A stretch of DNA of 64,000 bases from Chryseobacterium bernardetii. Its GTDB lineage: Bacteria; Bacteroidota; Bacteroidia; Flavobacteriales; Weeksellaceae. The notes below the pieces were generated by a model. The model saw only the letters and a list, made by a program, of their open reading frames with translations, did no database searches and was not told where the DNA came from. The position numbers were made by a program, and so were the translations under genes. The DNA lies in the NCBI RefSeq assembly GCF_003815975.1, contig NZ_CP033932.1, forward strand, positions 5,127,501 through 5,191,500, given 5' to 3'. Numbering within the stretch: the first letter of the stretch is position 1; every line of letters begins with the position of its first letter. Below, piece after piece: positions 1-8,873 of the stretch.

Positions 1-1
1 T

Positions 2-166
2 AATGAAGGAGCCCTCATTGTTGACCTTATTGATGCAAAATCCAACAAACTGGTTTGGCAAGGTATCGGAAGCGGAATTTCTGTAGATTCTCCTAGATCT
101 AAGCAGAGACAGATTCCTGAAATTATGGCTGAGATCATGAAAAATTATCCGCCACAAAGAAAATAA
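2..166 (+). CDS. DUF4136-type lipoprotein, C-terminal end (partial)
   Basis: Open reading frame entering from the left edge, 54 codons to TAA. The visible end reads GALIVDLIDAKSNKLVWQG and later MKNYPP, which matches the end of DUF4136 proteins: a strand 'DLIDAKTNKLVWQG' followed by a helix ending in 'YPP'. Those are usually small exported lipoproteins of unknown role. The N-terminus, and any lipobox, lies outside the window. A hairpin terminator follows 21 bases after the stop. Family assignment rests on one short motif, so it is moderate. Confidence 0.6.
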   Translation, partial: NEGALIVDLIDAKSNKLVWQGIGSGISVDSPRSKQRQIPEIMAEIMKNYPPQRK

Positions 167-187
167 GATTAATCGATTATTATATGG

Positions 188-215
188 GCCGGTACTTCTG
201 TACCGGCTCTTTTTG
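188..215 (+). terminator. Rho-independent terminator after the DUF4136 gene
   Basis: Perfect 8-bp stem GCCGGTAC / GTACCGGC with a TTCT loop, followed by TCTTTTTG. It sits just after the stop of the partial gene. Confidence 0.8.
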
Positions 216-452
216 TTACCATACCATAGATTTTATAGATATTGATTTCAATGTAAAGTATGAAATTGGTAACTCTCGTTTTAAAGCCCGGGATTACGAA
301 TTGATTATTTGGCGATGTAAATTTATTTTTTTACTATAATTAATTCATTTAAAAAACATTAGATGAAGCAAAATGCTCTACATTTAAAATTAATGATAAT
401 GTCATTTTTTATTCATAAAAATGTAGTAATCTTGTGGGGAAATTATATTAAT

Positions 453-2246
453 ATGAAAAAAATTATCTTATTCTCTGTATTTTCAGGATTTGCCTGTGCC
501 CAGGCGCCTGCAGGATACTACAACTCAGCCAACGGATTGAGCGGTGCAGCACTTAAAACTGCTTTGAGCAGCATTATTACCAGCGGACATCAGGATAAAG
601 GCTACAATGGATTATGGACCGCCTATAAGACCACAGATATTGATAAAGATTACGAAAATGACGGATCTATACTTGATATTTATTCGGAAAAACCTATAGG
701 TACTGATCCTTATAAATACACACCGGGCACTAACCAGTGTGGAACTTATTCTACAGAAGGGAACTGCTATAACAGAGAACATATTGTACCTCAAAGTTTA
801 TTCAGCCAGGCTTCTCCCATGGTAGCAGATATTCATTTCATCAGGGCTACAGATGGTAAAGTAAACGGAATGAGAAGCAACTATCCGTTCGGAAAGGTGG
901 GAAGTGCCACTTTTACGTCTCAAAATGGATCAAAATTGGGTAGTTCTGCTTCTTCAGGATATTCCGGAACTGTTTTTGAACCTATTGATGAGTTCAAAGG
1001 TGATGTGGCGCGTATGATCTTTTATTTTGTAACACGTTATCAAAATAAGCTCTCTTCTTTTGCTTCAGGAGATATGTTGGGAAGTTCTACATTTCCGGGT
1101 CTTCAGACCTGGGAACTGAATGTTCTTTTGGCATGGCATAATCAGGATCCGGTTTCTCAGGCTGAAATCAAGAGGAATAATGCTTCTTATGCTTATCAGG
1201 GTAACAGAAATCCTTTTATCGATAATCCAAGCTACGTAAACCTTATCTGGGGTTCTCAACAGCCAGCCGGTGATACACAGGCTCCAACAGCTGCTACCAA
1301 CTTAGCAGTGTCTGCCAAAACATCCAGCAGCATTTCCCTTACATGGAATGCCTCCACAGACAATGTTGGCGTTTCTGCCTATAATGTCTATATGAACGGA
1401 AATCTGCAAACAACGGTAAATTCAACTTCTGCTACAATTTCGGGATTAAATCCATCAACTACTTACAGCTTTTATGTTGTGGCTAAGGATGCTGCAGGAA
1501 ATTTATCTTCTAACAGTTCCACTGTTGCAGGAACAACCAATACAGGAACTACTAATCCTAGCCCATCTACGGATTGTGCCAATGAAAATTTTGAATCCAT
1601 TCCTGCTGCAAGTTCTACCTATTCTACCAGAACATGGAGCAATGGTGGTATTTCCTGGACCGCTACAGATTCAAGAACAGACCAAACCATCAATAATAAA
1701 GCAATTACTGTAAGAAGCGGATCATTAACATCCGGAAGCTCAGCTAATGGTATTGGTTCTTTAACAGTAACCACGCAGCTGAAATTCTCAGGAAGCAACG
1801 GGGTCCTTGATGTGAAAGTAAACGGAACAACTGTAGGAACGGTTCCTTACAGTACCACAGCTACCACAACTACAATTAACAATATCAATATTTCCGGAAA
1901 TGTAACGGTAAGCCTTGTAAATAATTCAGGCAGTAACAGGGTGGCTATTGATGATCTGAAATGGACATGTTACTCCGGAACTTCTGCCAGACAAGCTCAA
2001 AGTTTTACCCCAGAGGCTACGCAAAGCTTTAAAATTACCCCTAACCCGATCACCAATCAGGAAATTACGGTAAAAGGTGATGTTCAGAATGTTAAAAAAG
2101 CTGAAATCTACACCTTACAGGGGAAAGTTCTACAAAAGATTGACAGACCTTTCAGAAATGGTAATGTCATCAGAACCGGAGCTCTTAACCAAGGAGTTTA
2201 TATTTTAAAACTGGATGGAACTACAATGCAGTTTTTAGTAAAATAA
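453..2246 (+). CDS. Secreted endonuclease I with fibronectin III domain and T9SS sorting domain
   Basis: Extracellular DNA/RNA nuclease of the endonuclease I (EndA/NucM) family. The ATG at 453 is preferred over one 90 bases upstream because it directly begins a signal peptide (MKKIILFSVFSGFACAQ). The nuclease domain spans roughly residues 20-270 and carries the His-Me finger motif NREHIVPQS. A fibronectin type III domain (about 275-365) and a Ser/Thr-rich beta domain follow. The last 70 residues (TPNPITNQEI... GVYILKLDG... FLVK) form a type A T9SS C-terminal sorting domain. Expected route: Sec to the periplasm, then T9SS to the surface or medium. It is monocistronic, with a terminator just after. 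Likely role is nucleic-acid scavenging. Confidence 0.92.
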   Translation: MKKIILFSVFSGFACAQAPAGYYNSANGLSGAALKTALSSIITSGHQDKGYNGLWTAYKTTDIDKDYENDGSILDIYSEKPIGTDPYKYTPGTNQCGTYSTEGNCYNREHIVPQSLFSQASPMVADIHFIRATDGKVNGMRSNYPFGKVGSATFTSQNGSKLGSSASSGYSGTVFEPIDEFKGDVARMIFYFVTRYQNKLSSFASGDMLGSSTFPGLQTWELNVLLAWHNQDPVSQAEIKRNNASYAYQGNRNPFIDNPSYVNLIWGSQQPAGDTQAPTAATNLAVSAKTSSSISLTWNASTDNVGVSAYNVYMNGNLQTTVNSTSATISGLNPSTTYSFYVVAKDAAGNLSSNSSTVAGTTNTGTTNPSPSTDCANENFESIPAASSTYSTRTWSNGGISWTATDSRTDQTINNKAITVRSGSLTSGSSANGIGSLTVTTQLKFSGSNGVLDVKVNGTTVGTVPYSTTATTTTINNINISGNVTVSLVNNSGSNRVAIDDLKWTCYSGTSARQAQSFTPEATQSFKITPNPITNQEITVKGDVQNVKKAEIYTLQGKVLQKIDRPFRNGNVIRTGALNQGVYILKLDGTTMQFLVK

Positions 2247-2264
2247 TACAAGTATATTCAGCAT

Positions 2265-2300
2265 AAAATGGCTGGCCTCTTTTTGAGGCCAGCCATTTTT
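2265..2300 (+). terminator. Terminator after the endonuclease I gene
   Basis: 15-bp perfect stem (AAAATGGCTGGCCTC pairing with GAGGCCAGCCATTTT) ending in a T run. The A-rich left arm would let it act in both directions. Confidence 0.85.
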
Positions 2301-2427
2301 GTTTTCGCAGATCTTGTTGATATCGCAGATATTTCTGAATGTTATTTTTCAGACGCAGAAATTTTATCTGCGATAAATTTGATGATTCAAATTATCTTAG
2401 TTAATCTGTTCCAATAAACTCCATTAT

Positions 2428-2823
2428 TCATCCCTCTTTCCTGGTTTTGCTTTTATCTTTTTCCTCAATTATTTTAGACCAATCTGTAAACATTTTAGTA
2501 ATGGCTTGCTCGTTCATAAGGCAGAAAAAGAACATTCCTATAAAAATGGTTAACCAGCAATACATCAGTTTAATCCCATTCTTATCTGTGATGAAATAGA
2601 GAACAAAGATGGTTAAAACGCCCAATAAAAAAGTAAACATCAGGGTATATAATACTACATTAATAATATACATATTGAACTTAAGCTTCCTGAAAACCCA
2701 ACCTATTAAAGCTATGGGAAGCATCAGCAATATTGGAAGGAGAAGTGCTGCAAAAATCAGCATTTCAGGATGAGACATAAGGTCTTTTTCGAAGCCCAAA
2801 AAAGTATTAAAACTGAACTCCAT
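2428..2823 (-). CDS. Small multi-pass membrane protein, unknown
   Basis: 131 residues, not recognised. Three or four hydrophobic segments are visible (about residues 20-42, 50-76, 86-100), with a charged C-terminal tail (EEKDKSKTRKEG). Its start overlaps the end of the lemA-like gene by 17 bases, so the two are translationally coupled in the minus-strand cluster GIDE-LemA-this gene. Membrane location is clear; function is not. Confidence 0.75.
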   Translation of the reverse strand: MEFSFNTFLGFEKDLMSHPEMLIFAALLLPILLMLPIALIGWVFRKLKFNMYIINVVLYTLMFTFLLGVLTIFVLYFITDKNGIKLMYCWLTIFIGMFFFCLMNEQAITKMFTDWSKIIEEKDKSKTRKEG

Positions 2824-3367
2824 GGTATTGTTTTTCCTGTTCTGTTACTTCCAGCAGGGTCTTGTCTTTATAGCCAAGCATTTTGGCCAATATCACATTC
2901 GGGAATTCATGGATTCCGATATTGTAAAGATTGATGCTGTCATTGAAAAACTCTCTTCTGTCAGAAATTTTGTTTTCCATTTCTGAAATTCTTTTCTGAA
3001 GCTCCAGGAAATTACTATTGGATCTCAGTTCCGGATAGTTTTCGGATACGGCAAAAAAGGAAGATAAAACTTTTGAAGTTTCATTGGCTAATTCTGTTTT
3101 CTTATCTGAATCTTTAGTTGTATTATAAACAGTTCTGAGCTCCGTAAGCCTGGTAAGAATGTCTTTTTCATGGTTCATAAAGCTTTTGGCTACACTTATC
3201 AGATTGGGAATTTCATCAGCTCTCTGTTTCAGGACAACGTCAATATTGCTGTACGCTTTATCAACATTGAATTTAAGCAACACTAATTTGTTATATAAGT
3301 TAATCAGAAAGCTTATCACTGCTACAGCCAGCAGTGCAAGTAATATGATGGCTACGGTTTGATTCAT
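2807..3367 (-). CDS. lemA: LemA family protein
   Basis: 186 residues from the ATG at 3367. The longer in-frame start 87 bases upstream would lie inside the previous gene. One N-terminal transmembrane helix (about 5-25) is followed by the LemA signature YNKLVLLKFNVDKAYSNIDV and then QRADEIPNLI, and a helical coiled domain containing HEKDILTRLTELR. LemA proteins are membrane-anchored helical proteins of unclear function, often beside membrane peptidases or GIDE proteins. Here the start ATG overlaps the stop of the GIDE gene by one base, so the pair is probably translated together. Confidence 0.9.
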   Translation of the reverse strand: MNQTVAIILLALLAVAVISFLINLYNKLVLLKFNVDKAYSNIDVVLKQRADEIPNLISVAKSFMNHEKDILTRLTELRTVYNTTKDSDKKTELANETSKVLSSFFAVSENYPELRSNSNFLELQKRISEMENKISDRREFFNDSINLYNIGIHEFPNVILAKMLGYKDKTLLEVTEQEKQYHGVQF

Positions 3368-4149
3368 TATTGTATAAGTATATAAATGATGATTAATAAA
3401 ATAACTGAACAGGTAAAAAGGAATGATCTCAACAAGGGCTGGTATTTGTTCCACACGGTAATTCCTGATGATGAGGTAATCCCAAGAACTTTATAGTGTT
3501 CATCTTTTCTGATAAAAGAAACTCCGTTTTTTGAATCGGCATAGCCTACTAAAAGCATTTGCTGACCATCTTTTAAAAGGGTTTCTTTATACCTTTTATT
3601 GTAACTGCTGCTTATATTGGTTTCTCCCAGTAAGACCAGTTCAATTCCCTCGGGCTGTATTTCAATGGTCCCTGTACTGTCTTTCATTTGAAAGGCATTG
3701 CATTGAGTTTCTCTGTAAACGGTTGTATAAGTATTCTTCCCGTCTGAATCTTTATCAATATCTTCAATGGTATAATGATAGCCAATACATTCTTCATTAC
3801 TTACCGGTGAACGTAAAGGAGTTTTCATGATCAGTATTCCTTCTACTTCAACAATTCCTTTGGCCAGTGAAGCTATTCTGGAAGTAGGCAGTGAAGCCTG
3901 TAATCTTAAAAAACGCTTGGTGCCGGAAGGTTTGAAAATGGTAAAAAAGATCAGGATAAAAATCACCATAGGAATACAGTACCAGATACGGCCTGCATAT
4001 TCGTCATAGTTGGCATTAATATCAGAAATATACTCATGCAGCGGCATTTTTTCCCGAAAGATCAGCCATAATATATAATAGAGAAAACAGAACAGCAATA
4101 TTCCTGAAACGGTATAGCCTGCAGATGACATTTTTTTCTTATTCTCCAT
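3367..4149 (-). CDS. GIDE-domain membrane protein (MUL1/MAPL-like side domain)
   Basis: 260 residues: an N-terminal transmembrane segment (about 12-33), a second one (about 55-72), a soluble domain (about 85-225) and a C-terminal transmembrane helix (about 240-258). The soluble part (IASLAKGIVEVEGILIMKTPL... ECIGYHY... GEKxY-like strands) matches the GIDE domain, the bacterial relative of the side domain of the mitochondrial ubiquitin ligase MUL1/MAPL. There is no RING finger, so it is not expected to be a ligase. First gene of a tightly coupled trio with LemA and a small membrane protein. Confidence 0.8.
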   Translation of the reverse strand: MENKKKMSSAGYTVSGILLFCFLYYILWLIFREKMPLHEYISDINANYDEYAGRIWYCIPMVIFILIFFTIFKPSGTKRFLRLQASLPTSRIASLAKGIVEVEGILIMKTPLRSPVSNEECIGYHYTIEDIDKDSDGKNTYTTVYRETQCNAFQMKDSTGTIEIQPEGIELVLLGETNISSSYNKRYKETLLKDGQQMLLVGYADSKNGVSFIRKDEHYKVLGITSSSGITVWNKYQPLLRSFLFTCSVILLIIIYILIQ

Positions 4150-4242
4150 GTATGATTTTATATTTTCAATTCTTTTATGTCAGTTTTATCTCAAAAATAC
4201 ATTTTTATTTCAGAATCATTCTGTTTTCTTTATGGTCCTGCA

Positions 4243-4896
4243 TTAATACTTCAACCCCATCAGCAATATACATCCCGCGTTAAGTATAATGATAAAAAAA
4301 GCTCCGTATAGAGAAAAATTGATCCGCTTTTTTAAAGTTTCGTTATGAATAAAACTAGTGAGTAAACATGCAAAAAAGGCTGATAATCCGGTAAAAACAC
4401 ATCCAAATATCAACATTATCCAATTGAGTTCAATACTGTTGACTTCTTTACTGATTTCACGGTCTGTAATTTTTATAACCTGTCCTATGGCAGGCGGATG
4501 ATCATCAGTAATATCCAATGTTTTCACCACTTCTCTTCCACTCGTATTTATGTATTTTACCTTCGGAAAATATACCTGTTTATTATAATATCCGGAAGTG
4601 GGGAAATTTTTAGTAGAAATATTTTCTTTTTTATAACCGATAACTACAGCTTCATACTGCTTTTCTAACAGGGTTCTATATGCTTTTTCCCAAAAGAAGC
4701 TGTAAGACAGAACCAGTGTTAAGGAATTGAGCGAAATCACCAGCAGGCTTATAAAAAACAGCATGAATACTTTTTCCAATAATCCTGATTTACCTTTTAC
4801 AACAGTTCTTTTCTTCAGAATTTTATCAAAAATTCTGTACGCGATGCATAACGACAATAAACATACAGCTAAAAAGAAATATCCTAAAAAGCTCAT
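4243..4896 (-). CDS. Membrane protein with DUF3592-like domain
   Basis: 217 residues with hydrophobic segments near 1-20, 42-68, 155-182 and 192-214. The central soluble part (YEAVVIGYK... VYFPKVKYINTSGREV... IGQVIKI) has the layout of DUF3592 domains: a 'V.Gy....' strand, a 'yP.v.Y' strand and a 'G..v.v' end. Four bases lie between its stop side and its upstream neighbour, so it is probably cotranscribed with the secreted protein at 4900-5958. Function unknown. Confidence 0.65.
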   Translation of the reverse strand: MSFLGYFFLAVCLLSLCIAYRIFDKILKKRTVVKGKSGLLEKVFMLFFISLLVISLNSLTLVLSYSFFWEKAYRTLLEKQYEAVVIGYKKENISTKNFPTSGYYNKQVYFPKVKYINTSGREVVKTLDITDDHPPAIGQVIKITDREISKEVNSIELNWIMLIFGCVFTGLSAFFACLLTSFIHNETLKKRINFSLYGAFFIIILNAGCILLMGLKY

Positions 4897-4899
4897 ATT

Positions 4900-5958
4900 T
4901 TATTGTTCTTTATTGGATACAAGAAGCCTTGTCAGGTATTGGTTTCCAAACTCAAGACGAACATAGCTATTGTTCATTTTGAAAGTAACTACCGTCAATG
5001 CACTTGAAGTATTGGCATCAGCCTCTACCGTGGTCTGATAAAGTTGTGCATTATACCTGGCAAACTTAGTTTTGCATTCTGAAGCTGTGCTTTCATTAAA
5101 TACCAATCCATAAGGCAAACCCGAAACTTTTTTGTCGCCATAATACTGAAGGGCATAATATTCTTCCCCATCGTTCATCCTGGCATAGATCAGATTAAAG
5201 ACTTCCTCTATATCCCAGCTTGCATATTTCCCACTTTTACAATTCTCGCATTCCAGTTCGCTGGGCTGTATCTGTAAAAGATTTGTAAAAGTATCTGCTG
5301 CTGTTGGTAAGGTAATAAACTGTTTCTTACTGAATAATGACTGTAACTTTTTTGAAGTTGTCTGCTGAATTAGCTTCCTATTATCAAGTTCCTCCATTTG
5401 AGCTGCTGCCTGTGCTTCTGCTACGGCAATTTGTGCTTCAGAAGGTTCTGCTGAGGCATCTGCTGTAGCCCATTCAGAAGACTTTTGTTTATTATAGGTT
5501 AGTAGGAATTCTTTAATCTCGTTTTCTACTTTTCCCGTAGATTGGGTAAGTTTAAGATCTACATCTTTCCTGGACAGACGATCGGGAACAATGGATTCAA
5601 TATCTATGGTGACTTTTGTACTTTTTTTGGAAATTTTCTTAAAGGTTACCATCCAGCTTGCCCGTTCAATGAACTGCTTACTTTTCGCTCCTTTATTTAG
5701 GGCAAGGTTAAGGTAAGGATTCTTATTTCCGGCGTCATATTTAAGATTAAAAAGATCAACAGTGGTTGAGAAGTTATCCTCCATAGCAGCTGCATCCACA
5801 GCAATATCCTTTGTGAAATTATTTTTAAAATCAAAAATGATATTTTCCAGAACATCGATACTTTTAGGTACAGTGAATTCTACTTTCTGGGCAAAAGACA
5901 GGCTGAAGCAAAGACTGCTTATTGCCGTAAAAAGTTTATGGCTTAAATTGAGTTTCAT
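4900..5958 (-). CDS. Exported protein, unknown function
   Basis: 352 residues with a signal peptide (MKLNLSHKLFTAISSLCFSLSFAQ). Not recognised. There is an Ala/Glu-rich helical stretch around residues 165-195 (EAQIAVAEAQAAAQMEELDNR) between two beta-rich parts, and a Cys pair (ELECENCKSG). Probably periplasmic or outer-membrane associated. It is followed four bases later by the DUF3592-like gene. A strong terminator upstream separates it from tssD. Confidence 0.7.
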   Translation of the reverse strand: MKLNLSHKLFTAISSLCFSLSFAQKVEFTVPKSIDVLENIIFDFKNNFTKDIAVDAAAMEDNFSTTVDLFNLKYDAGNKNPYLNLALNKGAKSKQFIERASWMVTFKKISKKSTKVTIDIESIVPDRLSRKDVDLKLTQSTGKVENEIKEFLLTYNKQKSSEWATADASAEPSEAQIAVAEAQAAAQMEELDNRKLIQQTTSKKLQSLFSKKQFITLPTAADTFTNLLQIQPSELECENCKSGKYASWDIEEVFNLIYARMNDGEEYYALQYYGDKKVSGLPYGLVFNESTASECKTKFARYNAQLYQTTVEADANTSSALTVVTFKMNNSYVRLEFGNQYLTRLLVSNKEQ

Positions 5959-5992
5959 TTTATCCGGTTTTTATAATCAAGGTAATATGATA

Positions 5993-6023
5993 AAAAAGAC
6001 TGTCTTATAAGGACAGTCTTTTT
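5993..6023 (-). terminator. Terminator of tssD
   Basis: 12-bp stem AAAAAGACTGTC / GACAGTCTTTTT around TTATAAG, followed on the minus strand by a T run. It lies 20 bases past the tssD stop and closes it as a single-gene unit. Confidence 0.85.
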
Positions 6024-6042
6024 ATCTTTAAGTGACGAAGAC

Positions 6043-6447
6043 TTAGCTGGTTGGCCAAAGTCCTGCATATTCAGAATTACCATAAGTAATGGTTTCAGCG
6101 CTTACTACGAAGCTAATCAGCATATTATTGCTGTCTATTGCGTCAAAGTCTACTTCGTGCTGAATCACATATCCGTTTTCCCATTTCAAAGTGATTAATG
6201 TTCCTTCTTCATGAGATTTGTTGAAATTGATTTCTCCGGTTGTAGGCTTATATTTGCTGTTCAGTAAACTTTCCAATACATCAGATTTCTCCGTTGCTTC
6301 GATGGTTACTTTAATCAAAGCATTTGACGGATCTGATGCTACACGTCCTGAAACATCTGTAGCCCTTGAAACGCTGTAATTAAGTTTTAATAACTTCTGA
6401 CCTTCACCTCCATTGAATTTTAAGATTCCTCTTGAATTTCCTGCCAT
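6043..6447 (-). CDS. tssD: Type VI secretion tube protein TssD (Hcp), Bacteroidota type
   Basis: 134 residues. Small all-beta protein with the Bacteroidota TssD/Hcp pattern: NYSVSRATDVSGRVAS near the start, then IKVTIEATEKSDVLESLL, an acidic DFDAID, and the C-terminal MLISFVVSAETITYGNSEY. No signal peptide, as expected for a tube subunit assembled in the cytoplasm. No other T6SS gene (sheath, baseplate, ClpV, membrane complex) is in the window. It has its own -7 promoter element (TATCTTTG at 6500-6507) and its own terminator. It may serve a T6SS encoded elsewhere or be an effector-carrying or orphan Hcp. Confidence 0.82.
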   Translation of the reverse strand: MAGNSRGILKFNGGEGQKLLKLNYSVSRATDVSGRVASDPSNALIKVTIEATEKSDVLESLLNSKYKPTTGEINFNKSHEEGTLITLKWENGYVIQHEVDFDAIDSNNMLISFVVSAETITYGNSEYAGLWPTS

Positions 6448-6499
6448 ATTCTTAAATTTAAATCATTAATGATAGCCCTGTTTAAAGGTTTTTCTGTAA

Positions 6500-6507
6500 C
6501 AAAGATA
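6500..6507 (-). promoter_or_regulatory. -7 promoter element for tssD
   Basis: TATCTTTG on the minus strand, matching the Bacteroidota TAnnTTTG element, 53 bases before the tssD start. No clear TTTG at -33. Confidence 0.4.
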
Positions 6508-6640
6508 GACTTCATGTTCTAATTTAAAAAGTTTTAAGGCCATAGTTTTAAAAATTGTAGTAATTCTACGACTTTACAGTTTACGGAATTATTTAGTCTT
6601 TAAAAATTGTTTACTCTTTTTAATCTTCTCTACTCTATAA

Positions 6641-6919
6641 TCAAAAATGTTTATAAACATAGGAAACAACCATAATCACAAGATTAATAACGATCAAAGT
6701 CATAAGAACAGAAGAATATTTTCTTTTCTTATCTATAAAACTTAGTCCCAGAATGAAAAAAAAGAGCAATACGGTGTATACAGCAGGATACATTGTAAAT
6801 GCTTCTGAAAACTTTCCTTGAAATACCAGCACAATGGCACGCTGGGCACCACACCCAAGACATTCCACACCCAGAAATTTCTTACTGGGACATGTCAGCA
6901 TAAAGTCTTCTATATTCAT
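6641..6919 (-). CDS. DUF2752 membrane protein
   Basis: 92 residues with the DUF2752 signature: TCPSKKFLGVECLGCGAQRA near the N-terminus (paired cysteines), then two transmembrane helices (about 45-62 and 70-88). The family is small, membrane-bound and of unknown role. Located 27 bases downstream of the old-yellow-enzyme gene on the same strand, so possibly cotranscribed. Confidence 0.85.
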   Translation of the reverse strand: MNIEDFMLTCPSKKFLGVECLGCGAQRAIVLVFQGKFSEAFTMYPAVYTVLLFFFILGLSFIDKKRKYSSVLMTLIVINLVIMVVSYVYKHF

Positions 6920-6946
6920 TACCGGAGAGTTATTATATTCAGATAA

Positions 6947-7999
6947 TTATGAAGAGATCTTCGCTCTGGTATATTGATGGGGGAAGAAGCAGTCTTCTTT
7001 CGTTTCAAAGCTTCCCTGAACGGCAATGTATGGATTTCTTAGAATTTCCCTTGCTATAAAGATCAGATCAGCTTCGTCATTCTGAAGAATTTTTTCAGCC
7101 TGCTCCAGTTCTGTAATTAAACCTACTGCTCCCGTTTTCATATGAGACTCATTTCTTACCTGAGAAGAAAAAGGAACCTGGTACCCATTGAAAACTGAAA
7201 TTTTTGCTCCATGGATATTCCCGCCACTTGATACATCTACGAGGTCTACAGAGTGTTCTTTTAAAATTTTTGCCAAAGCTACACTATCCTGAATATCCCA
7301 GCCATTCTCTGCATACTCGGTTCCGGAGATCCTTACAAAAAGAGCCGTATCTTCATTCAATTCCTCATTAACGGCATCTACAATTTCAATAAGAAAACGG
7401 ATTCTGTTCTCAAAGCTTCCGCCGTACTCATCTGTTCGGATATTGGATAACGGTGACAGGAACTGATGGATCAGATAACCATGTGCCCCATGAATTTCAA
7501 TTACATCAAAACCAGCCTTCACCGCTCTTCCGGCAGCTTTTTTAAAATTTTGAACTTGTTTCTTTACCTCATCCGTACTCAAAGCATGTGGAATTCTTTC
7601 TGATGGATGATAAGGTATGGAACTTGGCGCAATGGTTTCCCAGCCTTCTTCAACAGGAATCTGTACATTATTCCATGTGGAGCCTTTTCTTCCGGCATGG
7701 GCCAGCTGAATTCCTATTTTACTGTCTGAATTCTGATGAACAAATTCTACAATTCTCTGTAGTTTCTCTGCCTGTTCATCATTCCATATCCCCATGCAAT
7801 GGTTGGTAATTCGGCCTCTCGGTTCTACTCCTGTAGCTTCCACCACAAGCAAACCGGTTCCTCCCTGCGCTCTGCTTCCGTAATGGACGAGATGAAAATC
7901 ATTGGCCATTCCGTTTTCACATGAATACATACACATGGGAGACATTACCCAACGGTTTTTTAATTCTACATTCCTGAATTGTATTGGAGTATATAACAT
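6947..7999 (-). CDS. namA: NADPH:flavin oxidoreductase, YqjM-like old yellow enzyme
   Basis: 350-residue TIM-barrel flavoenzyme reducing C=C bonds of enones with NADPH. Visible: PMCMYS with Cys23, which equals the redox-tuning cysteine of YqjM; IQLAHAGRKGS; the substrate-binding pair in EIHGAHGYLIHQFLSP; NIRTDEYGGS; and a C-terminal FMN-phosphate region ADLIFIAREILRNP. Length matches the YqjM subclass. Cytoplasmic; likely stress or xenobiotic reduction. The symbol is used by similarity. Confidence 0.9.
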   Translation of the reverse strand: MLYTPIQFRNVELKNRWVMSPMCMYSCENGMANDFHLVHYGSRAQGGTGLLVVEATGVEPRGRITNHCMGIWNDEQAEKLQRIVEFVHQNSDSKIGIQLAHAGRKGSTWNNVQIPVEEGWETIAPSSIPYHPSERIPHALSTDEVKKQVQNFKKAAGRAVKAGFDVIEIHGAHGYLIHQFLSPLSNIRTDEYGGSFENRIRFLIEIVDAVNEELNEDTALFVRISGTEYAENGWDIQDSVALAKILKEHSVDLVDVSSGGNIHGAKISVFNGYQVPFSSQVRNESHMKTGAVGLITELEQAEKILQNDEADLIFIAREILRNPYIAVQGSFETKEDCFFPHQYTRAKISS

Positions 8000-8098
8000 T
8001 TTACAGTCTTAAAAAATTGAACTTTTATTGGAAGAATAAAATATTGCCCACTTCATTAAAAAGAACTAATTTTACCCCCCTTTTTTAGTCTACAATAT

Positions 8099-8581
8099 AT
8101 GAAAAAAGACATACAGATCAGTTACGAATATTTTAAAAATAGCAGCGAACTGAACGATATAGAAAAACAATTATTCGAAAGAGCCAAGGAGGCCCGCGAA
8201 AATGCCTATGCTCCCTACTCACAGTTTTTTGTAGGATGTGCGGTTTTACTGGAAAACGGAGAAATATATTCCGGAAACAATCAGGAGAATGCAGCGTTTC
8301 CCTCGGGACTTTGTGCGGAAAGAACCACTCTTTTCTGGGTGGCGGCCAACTTTCCTGATGTGAAGGTAAAAAAGATCTTCGTTGTAGGTGGTCCTAAGGA
8401 ATTTCATGAGAAGAATCCACCAATTCCGCCTTGTGGAGCTTGCCGCCAGAGTTTAATAGAATACGAAACCAAGCAGAACGAAAACATCGATCTTTATTTT
8501 TCAAGCATGAATGAGGAAGTGGTAAAAGTACATGCAGTGAAGGATTTGTTACCTTTCTATTTTGATTCGACATTTTTATAA
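8099..8581 (+). CDS. cdd: Cytidine deaminase
   Basis: 160 residues. Hydrolyses cytidine/deoxycytidine to uridine/deoxyuridine in pyrimidine salvage. Zinc ligands Cys72 (GLCAERTT, with catalytic Glu74), Cys112 and Cys115 (PPCGACRQSL) are all present, as is the substrate motif YSGNNQENAAFPSG. Length fits the tetrameric class with a slight N-terminal extension. Divergent from the old-yellow-enzyme gene; stands alone. Confidence 0.93.
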   Translation: MKKDIQISYEYFKNSSELNDIEKQLFERAKEARENAYAPYSQFFVGCAVLLENGEIYSGNNQENAAFPSGLCAERTTLFWVAANFPDVKVKKIFVVGGPKEFHEKNPPIPPCGACRQSLIEYETKQNENIDLYFSSMNEEVVKVHAVKDLLPFYFDSTFL

Positions 8582-8691
8582 GGAGAATCTCTAGGATTTC
8601 AATTCATGACTTTACAATAAATATTCAGCTTCTGCTGTGATATTTAAAATAATACGGACTTACATTCTATGGTAAGTTCTATCTGATTAAG

Positions 8692-8716
8692 CCAACAGGA
8701 CTTCTGTTGGTTTTTT
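8692..8716 (+). terminator. Probable terminator downstream of cdd
   Basis: Stem CCAACAG / CTGTTGG followed by six Ts, about 110 bases past the cdd stop. The 8582-8691 interval before it contains only a weak hairpin (near 8657-8680) and no recognisable gene. Confidence 0.6.
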
Positions 8717-8821
8717 ATTGGAAATATGGGAAACCCTCTTAAATCTGCGAGAAAAATCTTCTATATAATGTACCCCCCACAGATTACATGCTGATTAAGC
8801 CTGTCTTTGGGGAGTATAAAC

Positions 8822-8853
8822 AAAAAGGCTGTTTTATTTCTAAAACAACCTTT
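8822..8853 (-). terminator. Terminator of the barnase-barstar cassette
   Basis: On the minus strand AAAGGTTGTTTTA pairs with TAAAACAGCCTTT (one G-U pair), then TTTTTG. It follows the barstar stop by 20 bases. Confidence 0.8.
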
Positions 8854-8873
8854 TCTATTTTTTTCATTACCAA

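Noticed and set aside
1474..1713. Plus-strand frame inside the endonuclease gene
   Set aside because: Out of frame with a confident multi-domain coding sequence; leucine/proline-rich shadow.
6043..6447. Type VI secretion cluster
   Set aside because: Only the tube protein is present; none of the neighbours matches sheath, baseplate or ClpV genes.
8657..8680. Hairpin between cdd and its terminator as an RNA gene
   Set aside because: Short stem with a wobble and no T run or conserved motif; too little to call.
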